Assembly (NCBI RefSeq): GCF_004923295.1
Contig: NZ_CP039634.1
Location: 1,135,001 to 1,199,000, forward strand
Source of the DNA: Azospirillum sp. TSH100
GTDB lineage: Bacteria; Pseudomonadota; Alphaproteobacteria; Azospirillales; Azospirillaceae
DNA: 64,000 nucleotides
Reading direction: 5' to 3'
The notes under the pieces were generated by a model. That model was not told the origin of the DNA, made no database searches, and was given only the letters and a program-made list of their open reading frames with translations. Position 1 is the stretch's first letter. The number at the start of each line of letters is the position of its first letter. Both the position numbers and the translations under genes were made by a program. Shown here piece by piece: positions 1 to 8,520 of the stretch.

Positions 1-1256
1 ATCTCGGCTCCGCCCTCGACACCCGCCATGCCTGCGATGCCGCCCGCCCCGCGTTGGACCGCGCCTTGCGCCTGCGGCCAAGGGATCCGGCGATCCTTGC
101 CCAGCTCGGCCGGGTCTGCGAGGCCGTTGGTGACGTCCCGGCGGCCGGAGCGCTGCTGCGCCGTGCACTCGCCGCCACGCCCGGCGATGCGGAAACCTTG
201 GCGGCGCTGGGTCGCACCGCGCTGGCGGGGAAGGATGCGCGTGGGGCGGAGCGGATCGCCCGGCGTGTCCGTCGTCTGCATCCGGATCTTCCCGCCGGTC
301 TGCTGCTGTCCGGCGCCGTGGCCGAGGTGCTGGGGCGGGAGGACGAGGCGCTGGCGGCCTACGACCGGGTGATCCTGTGCACCCCCGGCCTCGGCACCGC
401 TTTCACCCGGCGGTCGCTCCTGCTGCTGCGCCGCGCTTTCGGGACCACCCCGCTACGGCAGGGCCGGCGGCCGGCGGCGGAGCGGGTGATGGTGGGGCGG
501 CTTGGCCAGGATGGACGGTTCGGCAACCAGCTCCTGCAATACGGCACCCTGCGCGCCTGCGCCGACCGGCTGGGATTGGAGCTGGAGGTTCCGGACTGGA
601 TCGGCCGGGCGCTCTATGGTCTGGACGACCCGCTGCCGCAGATGCCGTTGCCGGTGCTGCTGGAGGAGGAGTTCGATCATGCGGCGGCGCTCGGCGGACG
701 CTCCGACGCCTGTGCCGGGCGGGACGTGGTGGGGTATTTCTGCGGCGACACCACGCCGCTTTGCTCCCATCGCGCCCTGTTCCGCAGCCTGTTCACGCCC
801 GTCGGCGCGGTGGCGGAGCGGATGGACGCGGCATTGGCCCGCCTGCGCGGCGATGGCCGGACGGTGGTGGCGATCCACCTGCGCCGCGGTGATTTCGGCG
901 GTGACCGCTTCTGGATCGCGCCGGAGGCTTGGTATCTCGACTGGCTGGCGGCGCTGTGGCCGACTCTCGACCGTCCGGTGCTGTTCCTCGCCACCGATGC
1001 GCCGGAGCTCGCGTCGCGCTTTTCCGCCTACGCCCCCGTCAGAGCCGATGATCTGGCCGATCCGCTGCCGGGGGTGGAGTTCCTTCTCGACCACTGGATT
1101 CTGTCGCGGGCGGATGCGCTGGCCGCATCCAACAGCTCCTTCTCCATCACCGCGGCGATGTTGAATGCCGGTGCCCGGATATTCGTCCGGCCCGACCGCC
1201 GTTTGAGGCGGCTGGTTCCCTTCGATCCATGGAGCGGACCGGTGCTGTGGGAGTAG
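1..1256 (+). CDS. TPR domain / GT11-like fucosyltransferase protein (5' truncated by window)
   Basis: The reading frame is open from the first complete codon at base 3, so the start lies outside the window. About 417 residues are visible. The first ~130 are Ala/Leu/Arg-rich helical repeats of TPR type. The rest has the hallmarks of alpha-1,2-fucosyltransferases (GT11): an N-terminal FGNQLLQYG loop (about 519-545), the donor-binding HLRRGD motif (about 875-892), and a C-terminal segment with LSRADALAASNSSFS that matches the family's Ser/Asn-rich end. The likely role is adding a deoxyhexose to a surface polysaccharide or glycoprotein in the cytoplasm. TPR-glycosyltransferase fusions are common, but the acceptor cannot be read from sequence. 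Confidence 0.75.
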   Translation, partial: LGSALDTRHACDAARPALDRALRLRPRDPAILAQLGRVCEAVGDVPAAGALLRRALAATPGDAETLAALGRTALAGKDARGAERIARRVRRLHPDLPAGLLLSGAVAEVLGREDEALAAYDRVILCTPGLGTAFTRRSLLLLRRAFGTTPLRQGRRPAAERVMVGRLGQDGRFGNQLLQYGTLRACADRLGLELEVPDWIGRALYGLDDPLPQMPLPVLLEEEFDHAAALGGRSDACAGRDVVGYFCGDTTPLCSHRALFRSLFTPVGAVAERMDAALARLRGDGRTVVAIHLRRGDFGGDRFWIAPEAWYLDWLAALWPTLDRPVLFLATDAPELASRFSAYAPVRADDLADPLPGVEFLLDHWILSRADALAASNSSFSITAAMLNAGARIFVRPDRRLRRLVPFDPWSGPVLWE

Positions 1257-1276
1257 GATGCGGCATACCCAGCAAA

Positions 1277-1294
1277 CATAAAGATATCTTTATG
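1277..1294. promoter_or_regulatory. Perfect 18-bp palindrome, probable operator of ahcY
   Basis: CATAAAGATATCTTTATG is a perfect inverted repeat, and the two bases at 1274-1275 and 1296-1297 continue the symmetry after one mismatch. It is AT-rich in a GC-rich genome and lies 120 bp before the ahcY start, next to a -35-like TTGCAT. From memory it resembles the sites of ArsR-family methionine-cycle regulators such as SahR. That match has not been checked, and no such regulator gene is in the window. Confidence 0.7.
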
Positions 1295-1295
1295 C

Positions 1296-1324
1296 TTGCA
1301 TGGTTCCGATACCGCTGATACATC
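1296..1324 (+). promoter_or_regulatory. Putative sigma-70 promoter of ahcY
   Basis: TTGCAT (1296-1301), a 17-base spacer, and TACATC (1319-1324). The -35 box is the same TTGCAT seen before the tRNA-Ser and rpmI genes in this window, but the -10 is weak. The -35 abuts the palindrome, so a bound regulator would block RNA polymerase. Confidence 0.45.
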
Positions 1325-1413
1325 CTTGGCCAATTGCAGCGGCAAGGCCGGGGATCCGGCCGACCCTTAATCCCGCCGCCCGAAACACCACCGCCCACCA
1401 GGAGTCATCCCTC

Positions 1414-2712
1414 ATGGCCGCCGAATTCACGGACTACAAGGTCAAGGACATCAGCCTCGCGAGCTGGGGCCGCAAGGAGATCACCATCGCCGAGACCGAG
1501 ATGCCGGGCCTGATGGCCCTGCGGTCCGAGTTTGGCGCCTCCAAGCCGCTGGCCGGTGCCCGCATCGTCGGCTGCCTGCACATGACCATCCAGACCGCCG
1601 TGCTGATCGAGACGCTGACCGCGCTCGGCGCCACCGTGCGCTGGTCGTCCTGCAACATCTTCTCGACCCAGGACCAGGCCGCCGCCGCCATCGCCGCCGC
1701 CGGCATCCCGGTCTTCGCCTGGAAGGGCGAGACGGAGGAGGAGTTCTGGTGGTGCATCGAGCAGACCCTGCGCGGCCCGGATGGCTGGACCCCGAACATG
1801 ATCCTGGACGATGGCGGCGACGTCACCCAGATCATGCACGACAAGTATCCGGAAATGCTGAAGGACGTCCGCGGCCTGTCGGAGGAGACCACCACCGGCG
1901 TTCATCGTCTCTATGAGATGATGAAGAAGGGCACGCTGAAGGTTCCGGCCATCAACGTGAACGACAGCGTCACCAAGTCGAAGTTCGACAACCTCTATGG
2001 CTGCCGTGAGTCGCTGGTCGACGGCATCAAGCGCGCCACCGACGTCATGGTCGCCGGCAAGGTCGCCGTGGTCGCCGGCTATGGCGACGTGGGCAAGGGC
2101 TCGGCCGCTTCGCTGCGCTCGCAGGGCGCCCGGGTCCTGGTGACGGAGATCGACCCGATCAACGCGCTCCAGGCCGCGATGGAAGGCTATCAGGTCGTGA
2201 CGATGGAGGATGCCGCTCCGCAGGGCGACATCTTTGTCACCGCCACCGGCAACGTCGACGTCATCACGATCGACCACATGCGCGCCATGAAGGACCGTGC
2301 CATCGTCTGCAACATCGGCCACTTCGACAGCGAGATCCAGATCGACGCCCTGCGCAATCTGGTCTGGGAAGAGGTCAAGCCGCAGGTCGACGAGGTGGTG
2401 TTCCCCGACGGCAAGCGCCTGATCGTTCTGGCCCAGGGCCGTCTGGTCAATCTGGGCTGCGCCACCGGCCATCCCAGCTTCGTGATGAGCGCCAGCTTCA
2501 CCAACCAGGTGCTGGCCCAGATCGAGCTGTGGACCAACGCCGCCAACTACGAGAACAAGGTCTACGTCCTGCCCAAGCACCTGGACGAGAAGGTCGCCCG
2601 CCTGCATCTGGAGAAGATCGGCGCCAAGCTGACCACCCTGACCGACAAGCAGGCCGCCTACATCAGCGTGCCGACCGCCGGCCCGTACAAGCCGGACCAC
2701 TACCGCTACTAA
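1414..2712 (+). CDS. ahcY: Adenosylhomocysteinase (S-adenosyl-L-homocysteine hydrolase)
   Basis: 432 residues, normal for the family. It hydrolyses S-adenosylhomocysteine to adenosine and homocysteine, clearing the product of SAM-dependent methylation in the cytosol. The NAD-binding loop GYGDVGKG is near residue 222, and the protein ends in the conserved KPDHYRY tail that completes the neighbouring subunit's cofactor site. The ATG at 1414 is chosen because AGGAG (1400-1404) sits 9 bases upstream; the frame is also open further upstream, to 1300, without homology. The gene is monocistronic: a palindrome-linked promoter precedes it and a strong terminator follows. Confidence 0.97.
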   Translation: MAAEFTDYKVKDISLASWGRKEITIAETEMPGLMALRSEFGASKPLAGARIVGCLHMTIQTAVLIETLTALGATVRWSSCNIFSTQDQAAAAIAAAGIPVFAWKGETEEEFWWCIEQTLRGPDGWTPNMILDDGGDVTQIMHDKYPEMLKDVRGLSEETTTGVHRLYEMMKKGTLKVPAINVNDSVTKSKFDNLYGCRESLVDGIKRATDVMVAGKVAVVAGYGDVGKGSAASLRSQGARVLVTEIDPINALQAAMEGYQVVTMEDAAPQGDIFVTATGNVDVITIDHMRAMKDRAIVCNIGHFDSEIQIDALRNLVWEEVKPQVDEVVFPDGKRLIVLAQGRLVNLGCATGHPSFVMSASFTNQVLAQIELWTNAANYENKVYVLPKHLDEKVARLHLEKIGAKLTTLTDKQAAYISVPTAGPYKPDHYRY

Positions 2713-2733
2713 GCGGTCGCGGGGTTGAAAAAG

Positions 2734-2763
2734 AAGGGCCGTCCCGATGGGGCGGCCCTTTTT
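2734..2763. terminator. Rho-independent terminator after ahcY, probably bidirectional
   Basis: A 12-bp stem (2734-2745 with 2749-2760, one G-U pair) around a 3-base loop, with a run of A before and a run of T after. It lies between the converging ahcY and flavoprotein genes and can serve both strands. Confidence 0.9.
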
Positions 2764-2774
2764 CTTTGCGGCGC

Positions 2775-4001
2775 TTAAACTGCCCTCTCCCGCCCCAGCC
2801 ACTCCACCATCCCCTTGCCCGCCGCCACACCCAGGGCGAAGCAGCCCTGCAACAGATAGCCGCCGGTCGGCGCTTCCCAGTCCAGCATTTCGCCGGCCAG
2901 GAACAGGCCGGGGCGACGGCTCAGCATCAGCCGCTCGTCCAACTCCGACAGGCGGATGCCGCCTGCCGAGGAGATCGCCCGTTCGATGGGGCGGACACCG
3001 GTCAGCACCACCGACAGCCCCTTGATCTGGCGGGCCAGCGCCACCGGATCAGTGAGGTCGGCGGCTGGGGCGAACTCGCGCAGCAGGGCGGCGCGCGGGC
3101 CGGTCAGCGACAGCGACTTCTTCAGGAAGGTGGACAGCGACTCCGCACCGCGGCGGCGCAGGCGCTTGACCAGTTCGGCCTCGGCCATGTCCGGCAGCAG
3201 GTCCAGCGTCAGGGTCGCCCAGCCCTCCGCCGCGATGGCGTCGCGCAAGGGCGCGCTCAGCGCATAGACGGCACCGCCCTCGATCCCGGTCTCGGTGATG
3301 ACGAATTCACCCTTCAGGCGCCGGCCGGCGGCAGACAGGCCGACACTCTTGACGGGCTGGCCGGCGAAGCGGTCGCGCAAATGATCGGACCAGGGCACCT
3401 CGAACCCCATGTTGGCGGGAACCAGCGGTGCGACCTCCACACCCAACCCCTCCAGCAGCGGAACCCAGCCACCGTCCGACCCGGTGCGCGGCCAACTCGC
3501 CCCGCCCAGCGCCAGCAGGGTGGCGCGCGGGGCGACGGTCACGCTCTCCTCGCCATGGCGGAATGTCAGGGCGCCGGTCCCGTCCCAGCCAGTCCAGCGA
3601 TGGCGGCTGTGCAGGGTGACGCCCAGCCCGTCCAACCGCCGCAGCCAAGCCCGGACCAGGGTGGAGGCCTTCATCTGCACCGGGAAGACACGGCCGCTGC
3701 TGCCGACGAAGGTCTCGATGCCCAGCCCGGCCGCCCAGCCGCGCAGGTCGTCGGGGGAGAAGCCGGCCAGCAGGCGGCGGAACAGCGGTTCGGCGGCGCC
3801 ATAGCGGGGTAGAAAACGGTCGAGCGGTTCCGAATGGGTCAGGTTCAGCCCGCCACGCCCGGCCAGCAGCAGCTTGCGCGCCGGGGTGGGCGTGTGATCG
3901 AACACGGCGACCCGCAGGCCGGCGGCCGCGGCGATCTCCGCCGCCATCAACCCGGCGGGGCCGGCGCCGACGATCGCCACGTCAGGGGTGGTATGGGGCA
4001 C
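2775..4001 (-). CDS. HI0933-like flavoprotein (NAD(P)/FAD-dependent oxidoreductase)
   Basis: 408 residues. The N-terminus carries the dinucleotide-binding motif VAIVGAGPAGLMAAE. It is followed by KLLLAGRGGLNLTHSE, typical of the HI0933/BaiN-like flavoproteins, and the C-terminus has the second FAD contact, GLFLAGEMLDWEAPTGGY. It most resembles the uncharacterised PP_4765-type subfamily (TIGR03862). Its substrate is unknown. It is a single gene convergent with ahcY. Confidence 0.88.
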   Translation of the reverse strand: MPHTTPDVAIVGAGPAGLMAAEIAAAAGLRVAVFDHTPTPARKLLLAGRGGLNLTHSEPLDRFLPRYGAAEPLFRRLLAGFSPDDLRGWAAGLGIETFVGSSGRVFPVQMKASTLVRAWLRRLDGLGVTLHSRHRWTGWDGTGALTFRHGEESVTVAPRATLLALGGASWPRTGSDGGWVPLLEGLGVEVAPLVPANMGFEVPWSDHLRDRFAGQPVKSVGLSAAGRRLKGEFVITETGIEGGAVYALSAPLRDAIAAEGWATLTLDLLPDMAEAELVKRLRRRGAESLSTFLKKSLSLTGPRAALLREFAPAADLTDPVALARQIKGLSVVLTGVRPIERAISSAGGIRLSELDERLMLSRRPGLFLAGEMLDWEAPTGGYLLQGCFALGVAAGKGMVEWLGRERAV

Positions 4002-4198
4002 GTGGAAACGCCTTCACAAAAGGAAGTGCCCCCGTCCGCCCCAGGGCGGCGCCGGGATGGACGGGGGCATTCGGGTCTCGACCTCGGTTCCTAGATCGGA
4101 TCGCGTAAAATCGGGCTCGATTTGAAGCGTGAATCCAATCGTCAAACATAAATCCATAGCATCCTGTGTTTCATATCAAACGCGGGATGCTCTGGAAA

Positions 4199-4465
4199 TC
4201 AGTCCTCGTAATCCTGGTCCTGGGCGACTTCCTCGGCCAGATCGGCGGCGAGATCGGCGAAATAACCGGCGTCGACGTCCAGGCCGTTCTCCTCGCAGAT
4301 GCGCATGAAGATGCGGTAGGCGTGCAGGATGGCGACGTCGAGGACGACGAGGTCCCCTTCCTCGCTATGGCGGTCAGTGATGTCCCGCTCCTGAAGGGTG
4401 GCGACGATGTCGTGCGCGGCGGCCTGAAGGACCGCGTCCATAGCTTGTTTGTGTTGGGTCGACAT
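4199..4465 (-). CDS. Small acidic protein of unknown function
   Basis: 88 residues. It is strongly acidic and predicted helical, with an acidic tail (DLAEEVAQDQDYED). The ATG at 4465 is preferred because GAGGA lies about 9 bases upstream; a longer frame exists but begins with Arg/Pro-rich sequence that looks non-coding. No domain was recognised. The 197 bp between this stop and the flavoprotein start and the 240 bp upstream show no other gene or clear signal. Confidence 0.7.
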   Translation of the reverse strand: MSTQHKQAMDAVLQAAAHDIVATLQERDITDRHSEEGDLVVLDVAILHAYRIFMRICEENGLDVDAGYFADLAADLAEEVAQDQDYED

Positions 4466-4705
4466 CGTGTGAATCCTCGTTCCGGTCGTGCTTCGCGTCC
4501 CCGCCCGGCCGGACCGGCGCCGCATGGCCGGCGGGGATGGTCGAACCGTCGGACGGAGCGGGCACATCGGGGGCTCCGTTCGTCCGCGAAAGTTCGGCTT
4601 CCCCCTTGTTGTAGAATCCTTTTTCAGGGCCGAACAAGCCCCTTCACGGGGCGCTCGGGCGCGTCCTTCCGGGGAGCCTCGTACCGGCTTCGCGGAGGTG
4701 CCGGT

Positions 4706-5743
4706 TCAGCGCGCGACGGGCGTGAGCAGGGCGGCGCCGACATAGCCCAGCGTCTTGCCCTTCCGCCCGACCCTGTACCAGCCGCCGATGGCCTCCAGCA
4801 CGGTGACACGCTCGCCGGCTTCCAGCACATCCAGCACCTTGGCGTCGCAGACCGGGGCGACCCGCAGATTGCCGGCGGCGCGCAGTTTGACCACGGTCCC
4901 GCCGGACAACTGCGGGCGCTTCATCCGCCCAGGCAGATCGCCCGGCAGGGCGCAGCCGCGGTCCTCCGGATCGGCCTTGGCGTATCGGCCGGGCTTGGGG
5001 GGCGCTTTCGGCATGGCGCTGGCGGGGTCGGCGCTGGCGGACCGGGCAGGTGCCGCTTCAGCCAGATAGGCGCTGGTCACATAGCCCTGCGGCTTGCCGG
5101 CGCGGCCGACCCGCTGCCAGCCATTGGCCGGCGCGCCGAAGGCCGTCACCTGCTCGCCCTTTTCCACCGTATCCAGGACCCGGCCCTTGGCGTCCGGCGT
5201 CGCCCGAAGATAGATGCCCGCGGTGGCGGTCATCGTCCGCCGAACGGGAGCGGCCGGGGGCTGGGGGGCGGCCACATCCTGCGCCACCGGCTCCTTGGCG
5301 CCCGGCTCCTTTGTGGCGGACTCCTTAGCGATGGGCTGCGCCACCGCTTCGTCCTGCGGCTTCGTGGGCGGTATGGGGGGGGCCTTGATGGTCGGGGAGG
5401 GGGGGAGCCCGGCGTCCGGCGGCTTGGGCGCCGCGGCCGATACTGGGGACACTGCCGGTGGCGGGATGGTGGCGGACCGCACCGGTGCGGATTGCGGGTT
5501 GGGCGGCGACAGCGGGGGCGGCGCTTCCGGCGGATGTTCCCAGACCACGCCGGGAGTCAGCGGCGGCGAAACCGCCTGGGACGGAGTCAGGCGGGGAAGG
5601 GCGACGATGGGAGCAGGGGACGGGGACAGCCGTTCGGTTGGGGCTTCCGCCAGTGCGCCGGCGGGGAAGCCGAGCAGCCCGCCCAGCAGCAGGGCCGGTG
5701 TCGTGATCCGCAGGCAGGCGACCAGCCGCGCTCCAGCCATCAC
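4706..5743 (-). CDS. Secreted protein with two bacterial SH3 domains
   Basis: 345 residues. Residues 1-33 are a signal peptide ending in GALAEA. A long Pro/Ala-rich linker (about 35-165) follows, then two SH3b domains. The first begins near TAGIYLRATPDAKGRVL and the second near AAGNLRVAPVCDAKVLDVL; both end in the GxVxxxxL strand. Such domains usually bind peptidoglycan or mediate envelope protein contacts. It starts 7 bases after the stop of the upstream gene on the same strand, so the two are probably one transcript. The binding partner is unknown. Confidence 0.82.
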   Translation of the reverse strand: MMAGARLVACLRITTPALLLGGLLGFPAGALAEAPTERLSPSPAPIVALPRLTPSQAVSPPLTPGVVWEHPPEAPPPLSPPNPQSAPVRSATIPPPAVSPVSAAAPKPPDAGLPPSPTIKAPPIPPTKPQDEAVAQPIAKESATKEPGAKEPVAQDVAAPQPPAAPVRRTMTATAGIYLRATPDAKGRVLDTVEKGEQVTAFGAPANGWQRVGRAGKPQGYVTSAYLAEAAPARSASADPASAMPKAPPKPGRYAKADPEDRGCALPGDLPGRMKRPQLSGGTVVKLRAAGNLRVAPVCDAKVLDVLEAGERVTVLEAIGGWYRVGRKGKTLGYVGAALLTPVAR

Positions 5744-5750
5744 CCTCTCC

Positions 5751-6917
5751 TCAATCGAGTGTGATGCGGGCGATCAGCGTCGGCAGCGTCTGACAGCGCA
5801 GCAGCCCGTCCAGCGTCCGGTGTTCGGCCAGCCGAAGGGTCAGCGCACAGCCGAAGGAATTCACCGCCAGTTCGGTCTGCGCCAGGGTGCCGACGATGCT
5901 GGATGGCCGCGCAATGCTGTAGCCGGGTGCGCCCAGCTTGCCGGCCAACGCGCCGTTGACCGGGCTGAAGCCGTCGATTTCCAGCGTCATCGGACCCAGA
6001 TTCTGCACGACCACCTCTGAACTGGGATCCTCCTTGGTCGCATAGAGCTGGACCGGGACGGCGCGGTGACGGGCGATCCAGTCCTTCAGCGCCAGATTGG
6101 CGACCACCGGATCGCGGCTTTGCAGCGCCGCCTCCATCGCCGTCTGGCGCAGTGCCGGGTCGTTGCCGCCCAGCGCCGCCTCGAAGGCGGCCAGCCGCGC
6201 CGCCCGGTCCGTGCCGGCCAGCTTGCCGCGCAGGTCGGCAACCTGGGCGATGCGGGCCTCGACCGCCCGGCGCTCCGTCTCGGCGCGGGCCGCTTCGGCC
6301 TTGGCGGCGGCGGTCTGCTGCGCCAGTCTTTCCTCTTCGCGCCGGCGGCGCTCGGTGTCCTCGGCCAGACGTTGCGCGGCGTCCCGGTCCAGCTGCTCGC
6401 GCAGGCTTTTGGCCTCCGGTGTGCCCAGCACAACCGTGCGGCCGGGCAGTTCGGCCGCCGGCTTGCCCAGTCCGTCAAGCAGGCCGGGGGTCTGTGGTGT
6501 CAGCGCCACCGTCCAGCCGCCTGCCCCACGGCTGGCGAGCGCGGTCGCCACCCAGCTCTTGACCAGTCCGGCCTCCGCCGCCGGGCGCACAAAGGTCACC
6601 GGCCCTTCGCGGCTGTCCACCAGATAGGTCGGTCCGCCCAGCACCAGCTTTGCGGTCACCCGCGCCGCCACCTGTGGTTCCGGCGATGCCGGAGCCGGCA
6701 GCGGTTCGACGGTCAGCGCTTCGATGCGCCAGGGAGCCGGCAGCAGCGCTTCGATGCGGGGGCGCAGGACACTATCCGGGATCGTTTCGGCCGGGGCGGT
6801 CTCCGTGGCCGGGGCGCTTGCCGCCAACGCGTCGACCGCTATCCCGGTGGCCAGGAGAGCGGTCAGAAATCCCGCCGTGATGCGGGCCGCGAATCGTCCG
6901 TCCCCCGGTCGCGCCAT
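5751..6917 (-). CDS. Exported coiled-coil protein of unknown function
   Basis: 388 residues. A basic N-terminus and a hydrophobic stretch (about 13-33) look like a signal peptide or anchor. About residues 180-225 form a charged Arg/Glu/Ala coiled coil. The C-terminal ~110 residues look like a beta-rich domain (VVVQNLGPMTLEIDGFSP). No family was recognised. It forms a two-gene unit with the SH3 protein, which suggests an envelope role. The 270 bp upstream, before the divergent RHH gene, hold no recognisable gene. Confidence 0.75.
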   Translation of the reverse strand: MARPGDGRFAARITAGFLTALLATGIAVDALAASAPATETAPAETIPDSVLRPRIEALLPAPWRIEALTVEPLPAPASPEPQVAARVTAKLVLGGPTYLVDSREGPVTFVRPAAEAGLVKSWVATALASRGAGGWTVALTPQTPGLLDGLGKPAAELPGRTVVLGTPEAKSLREQLDRDAAQRLAEDTERRRREEERLAQQTAAAKAEAARAETERRAVEARIAQVADLRGKLAGTDRAARLAAFEAALGGNDPALRQTAMEAALQSRDPVVANLALKDWIARHRAVPVQLYATKEDPSSEVVVQNLGPMTLEIDGFSPVNGALAGKLGAPGYSIARPSSIVGTLAQTELAVNSFGCALTLRLAEHRTLDGLLRCQTLPTLIARITLD

Positions 6918-7187
6918 CGCCGATCCTCCCCCATGTCCGGCGTCCTATCCCAGCCGCCCGGCACTGGTATAGCGAAGGTACCGGTCAAGGGAAGCGGCTT
7001 TTCCCGGCAACCTGCCGATCTGCGGTTGGGCACAATACCCGCCTGCGCCGGATTGTCACGTGAAGCCGCACCCATGGGTCGAATTGGACTTGGACGCCAC
7101 ACGCCACTTGCAATATGGTCACACAAATGGATGTATTGGCTCCGCATCGAGAGAGCGGGACGCAACGGATGGGGAACGGGGTTTCCG

Positions 7188-7505
7188 ATGGGGGGCACGG
7201 GCAGAGGTAAGGACGGACCGGGGCTGCTCTGCCGCAACGTCAAGGTCAGCGGACGCCGGACCAGCCTGAGAATGGAGCCGTACATCTGGGACTCGCTGAA
7301 GGAAATTTGCGAGCGTGAACGGCTGACCCTCAACGAAATCTGCACACAGATCGACGAGCGGCGTGGAGAGGCCAACCTGACCGCCTCCATCCGCGTCTTC
7401 ATCGTCAGCTATTACCGCACCGCCATCGGCCAGCGCGGCTTTTCGGAAGACGGCCAGTCGCCCCTGCTGCGCAAGGCGATGGACGACGCCGTTCCCCTCG
7501 ACTGA
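7188..7505 (+). CDS. Ribbon-helix-helix domain protein
   Basis: 105 residues. The segment RTSLRMEPYIWDSLKEIC followed by LTLNEICTQIDERRGEANLTASIRVFI matches the RHH_4 type of ribbon-helix-helix DNA-binding protein, common as stand-alone genes in alphaproteobacteria. The start is the ATG at 7188 with a G-rich Shine-Dalgarno region just upstream. A much longer open frame continues upstream but is the shadow of the opposite-strand coiled-coil gene. The target is unknown, and no toxin partner is adjacent. Confidence 0.8.
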   Translation: MGGTGRGKDGPGLLCRNVKVSGRRTSLRMEPYIWDSLKEICERERLTLNEICTQIDERRGEANLTASIRVFIVSYYRTAIGQRGFSEDGQSPLLRKAMDDAVPLD

Positions 7506-7571
7506 CACGGGATTGGGCCCGACGGCAGCATGCCAGACGGAAGCAGGGGCCCGCTCCCGTAAATCCCGGCT

Positions 7572-8450
7572 TCACCAGCGCAGGCTCGGCACCGCGTAGG
7601 TCGGCATGTGGCCCGATGCGTCGGCCAGGGCGCGCAGGTTGACCGGATCGACCGCAGCCCCCCAGGCAGCACCACCCAATTCTTCCTGATGGATGCCGGC
7701 GGTGACCAGCGCCACGTCGATCCCGGCGGCGTTGGCGCCGGCGACGTCGGTGCGCAGGCTGTCGCCCACCGCCAGGATGCGGCTCCTGTCGGCGATGCCC
7801 AGCAGCTTGAAGCAGCGCTCGTAGACGGGGGCATGCGGCTTGCCGTGCCAGCGCACGTCGCCGCCCATTTCCTCGTAGCGGGCGGCCAGCGTGCCGGCGC
7901 AGATCACCAGCATCGGCCCGACCATCACCACGAGATCGGGGTTGGCGCAGATCATCGGCAGCCCGGCGGCCAGGCAGGCATCCAGCTGCGGCTGATAATC
8001 CGCCACCGTTTCGCCGAAGGTGACGATGCCGGTGTTGACGACGAAATCCGCCTCTGCCGGGGTCGCGGCGATCTGGTAGCCGAGCCCGTCATAGACGTCG
8101 ATGTCGCGGTCCGGCCCGATGTGGTAGAGCCGCCGGCCGAGGGCGGCGTGCCAGGGATCGTCACGGTCGCGCAGCGCCTCGTAGGTCGCCTCGCCGGAGG
8201 TCATGACATGGTGGTAGCGCTCGCGCCCCAGCCCCATGCCGTCCAGCTTCTCGATCACGCCGGGGGTGCGGCGCGGGGCGTTGGACAGCAGACATACGGT
8301 CTTGCCGGCGGCGCGCATGCGGTCCAGGCAGTCGGGCACGCCGGGATAGGGCTGTTCGCCGTCATGCAGCACGCCCCACAGGTCCAGGATGAACCCGTCA
8401 TAACGGTCGATGACCTCGGCGATGCCGGAAATCTGTAGGATGTCGGCCAT
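7572..8450 (-). CDS. TIGR01459-type HAD-superfamily class IIA hydrolase
   Basis: 292 residues. The nucleophile motif lies in DGFILDLWGVLHDGEQPYPG near the N-terminus. LLSNAPR (motif II) follows, then the class IIA cap region, and the C-terminal GKPHAPVY and VGDSLRTDVAGANAAGID motifs hold the catalytic Lys and the metal-binding Asp. It resembles the NagD-like family found in many alphaproteobacteria; the substrate is unknown. The ATG at 8450 fits the family's usual start; an upstream extension is low-complexity. It lies 70 bases after the glycosyltransferase gene on the same strand. Confidence 0.88.
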   Translation of the reverse strand: MADILQISGIAEVIDRYDGFILDLWGVLHDGEQPYPGVPDCLDRMRAAGKTVCLLSNAPRRTPGVIEKLDGMGLGRERYHHVMTSGEATYEALRDRDDPWHAALGRRLYHIGPDRDIDVYDGLGYQIAATPAEADFVVNTGIVTFGETVADYQPQLDACLAAGLPMICANPDLVVMVGPMLVICAGTLAARYEEMGGDVRWHGKPHAPVYERCFKLLGIADRSRILAVGDSLRTDVAGANAAGIDVALVTAGIHQEELGGAAWGAAVDPVNLRALADASGHMPTYAVPSLRW

Positions 8451-8520
8451 GGTGTCCGGTCGGTTTGATGGAGGGGGTGGGATCGGATTGCGTCGATCGG
8501 ATTGCATCGACGGGCCGATC

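Noticed and set aside
1257-1413. SAH riboswitch upstream of ahcY
   Set aside because: The leader shows the palindrome and promoter but not the conserved paired core of the SAH aptamer that I could recognise.
6066-7187. Long open frame upstream of the RHH gene, on the plus strand
   Set aside because: It is the antisense shadow of the coiled-coil gene (5751-6917 minus); only the 3' end from 7188 has protein-like composition and homology.
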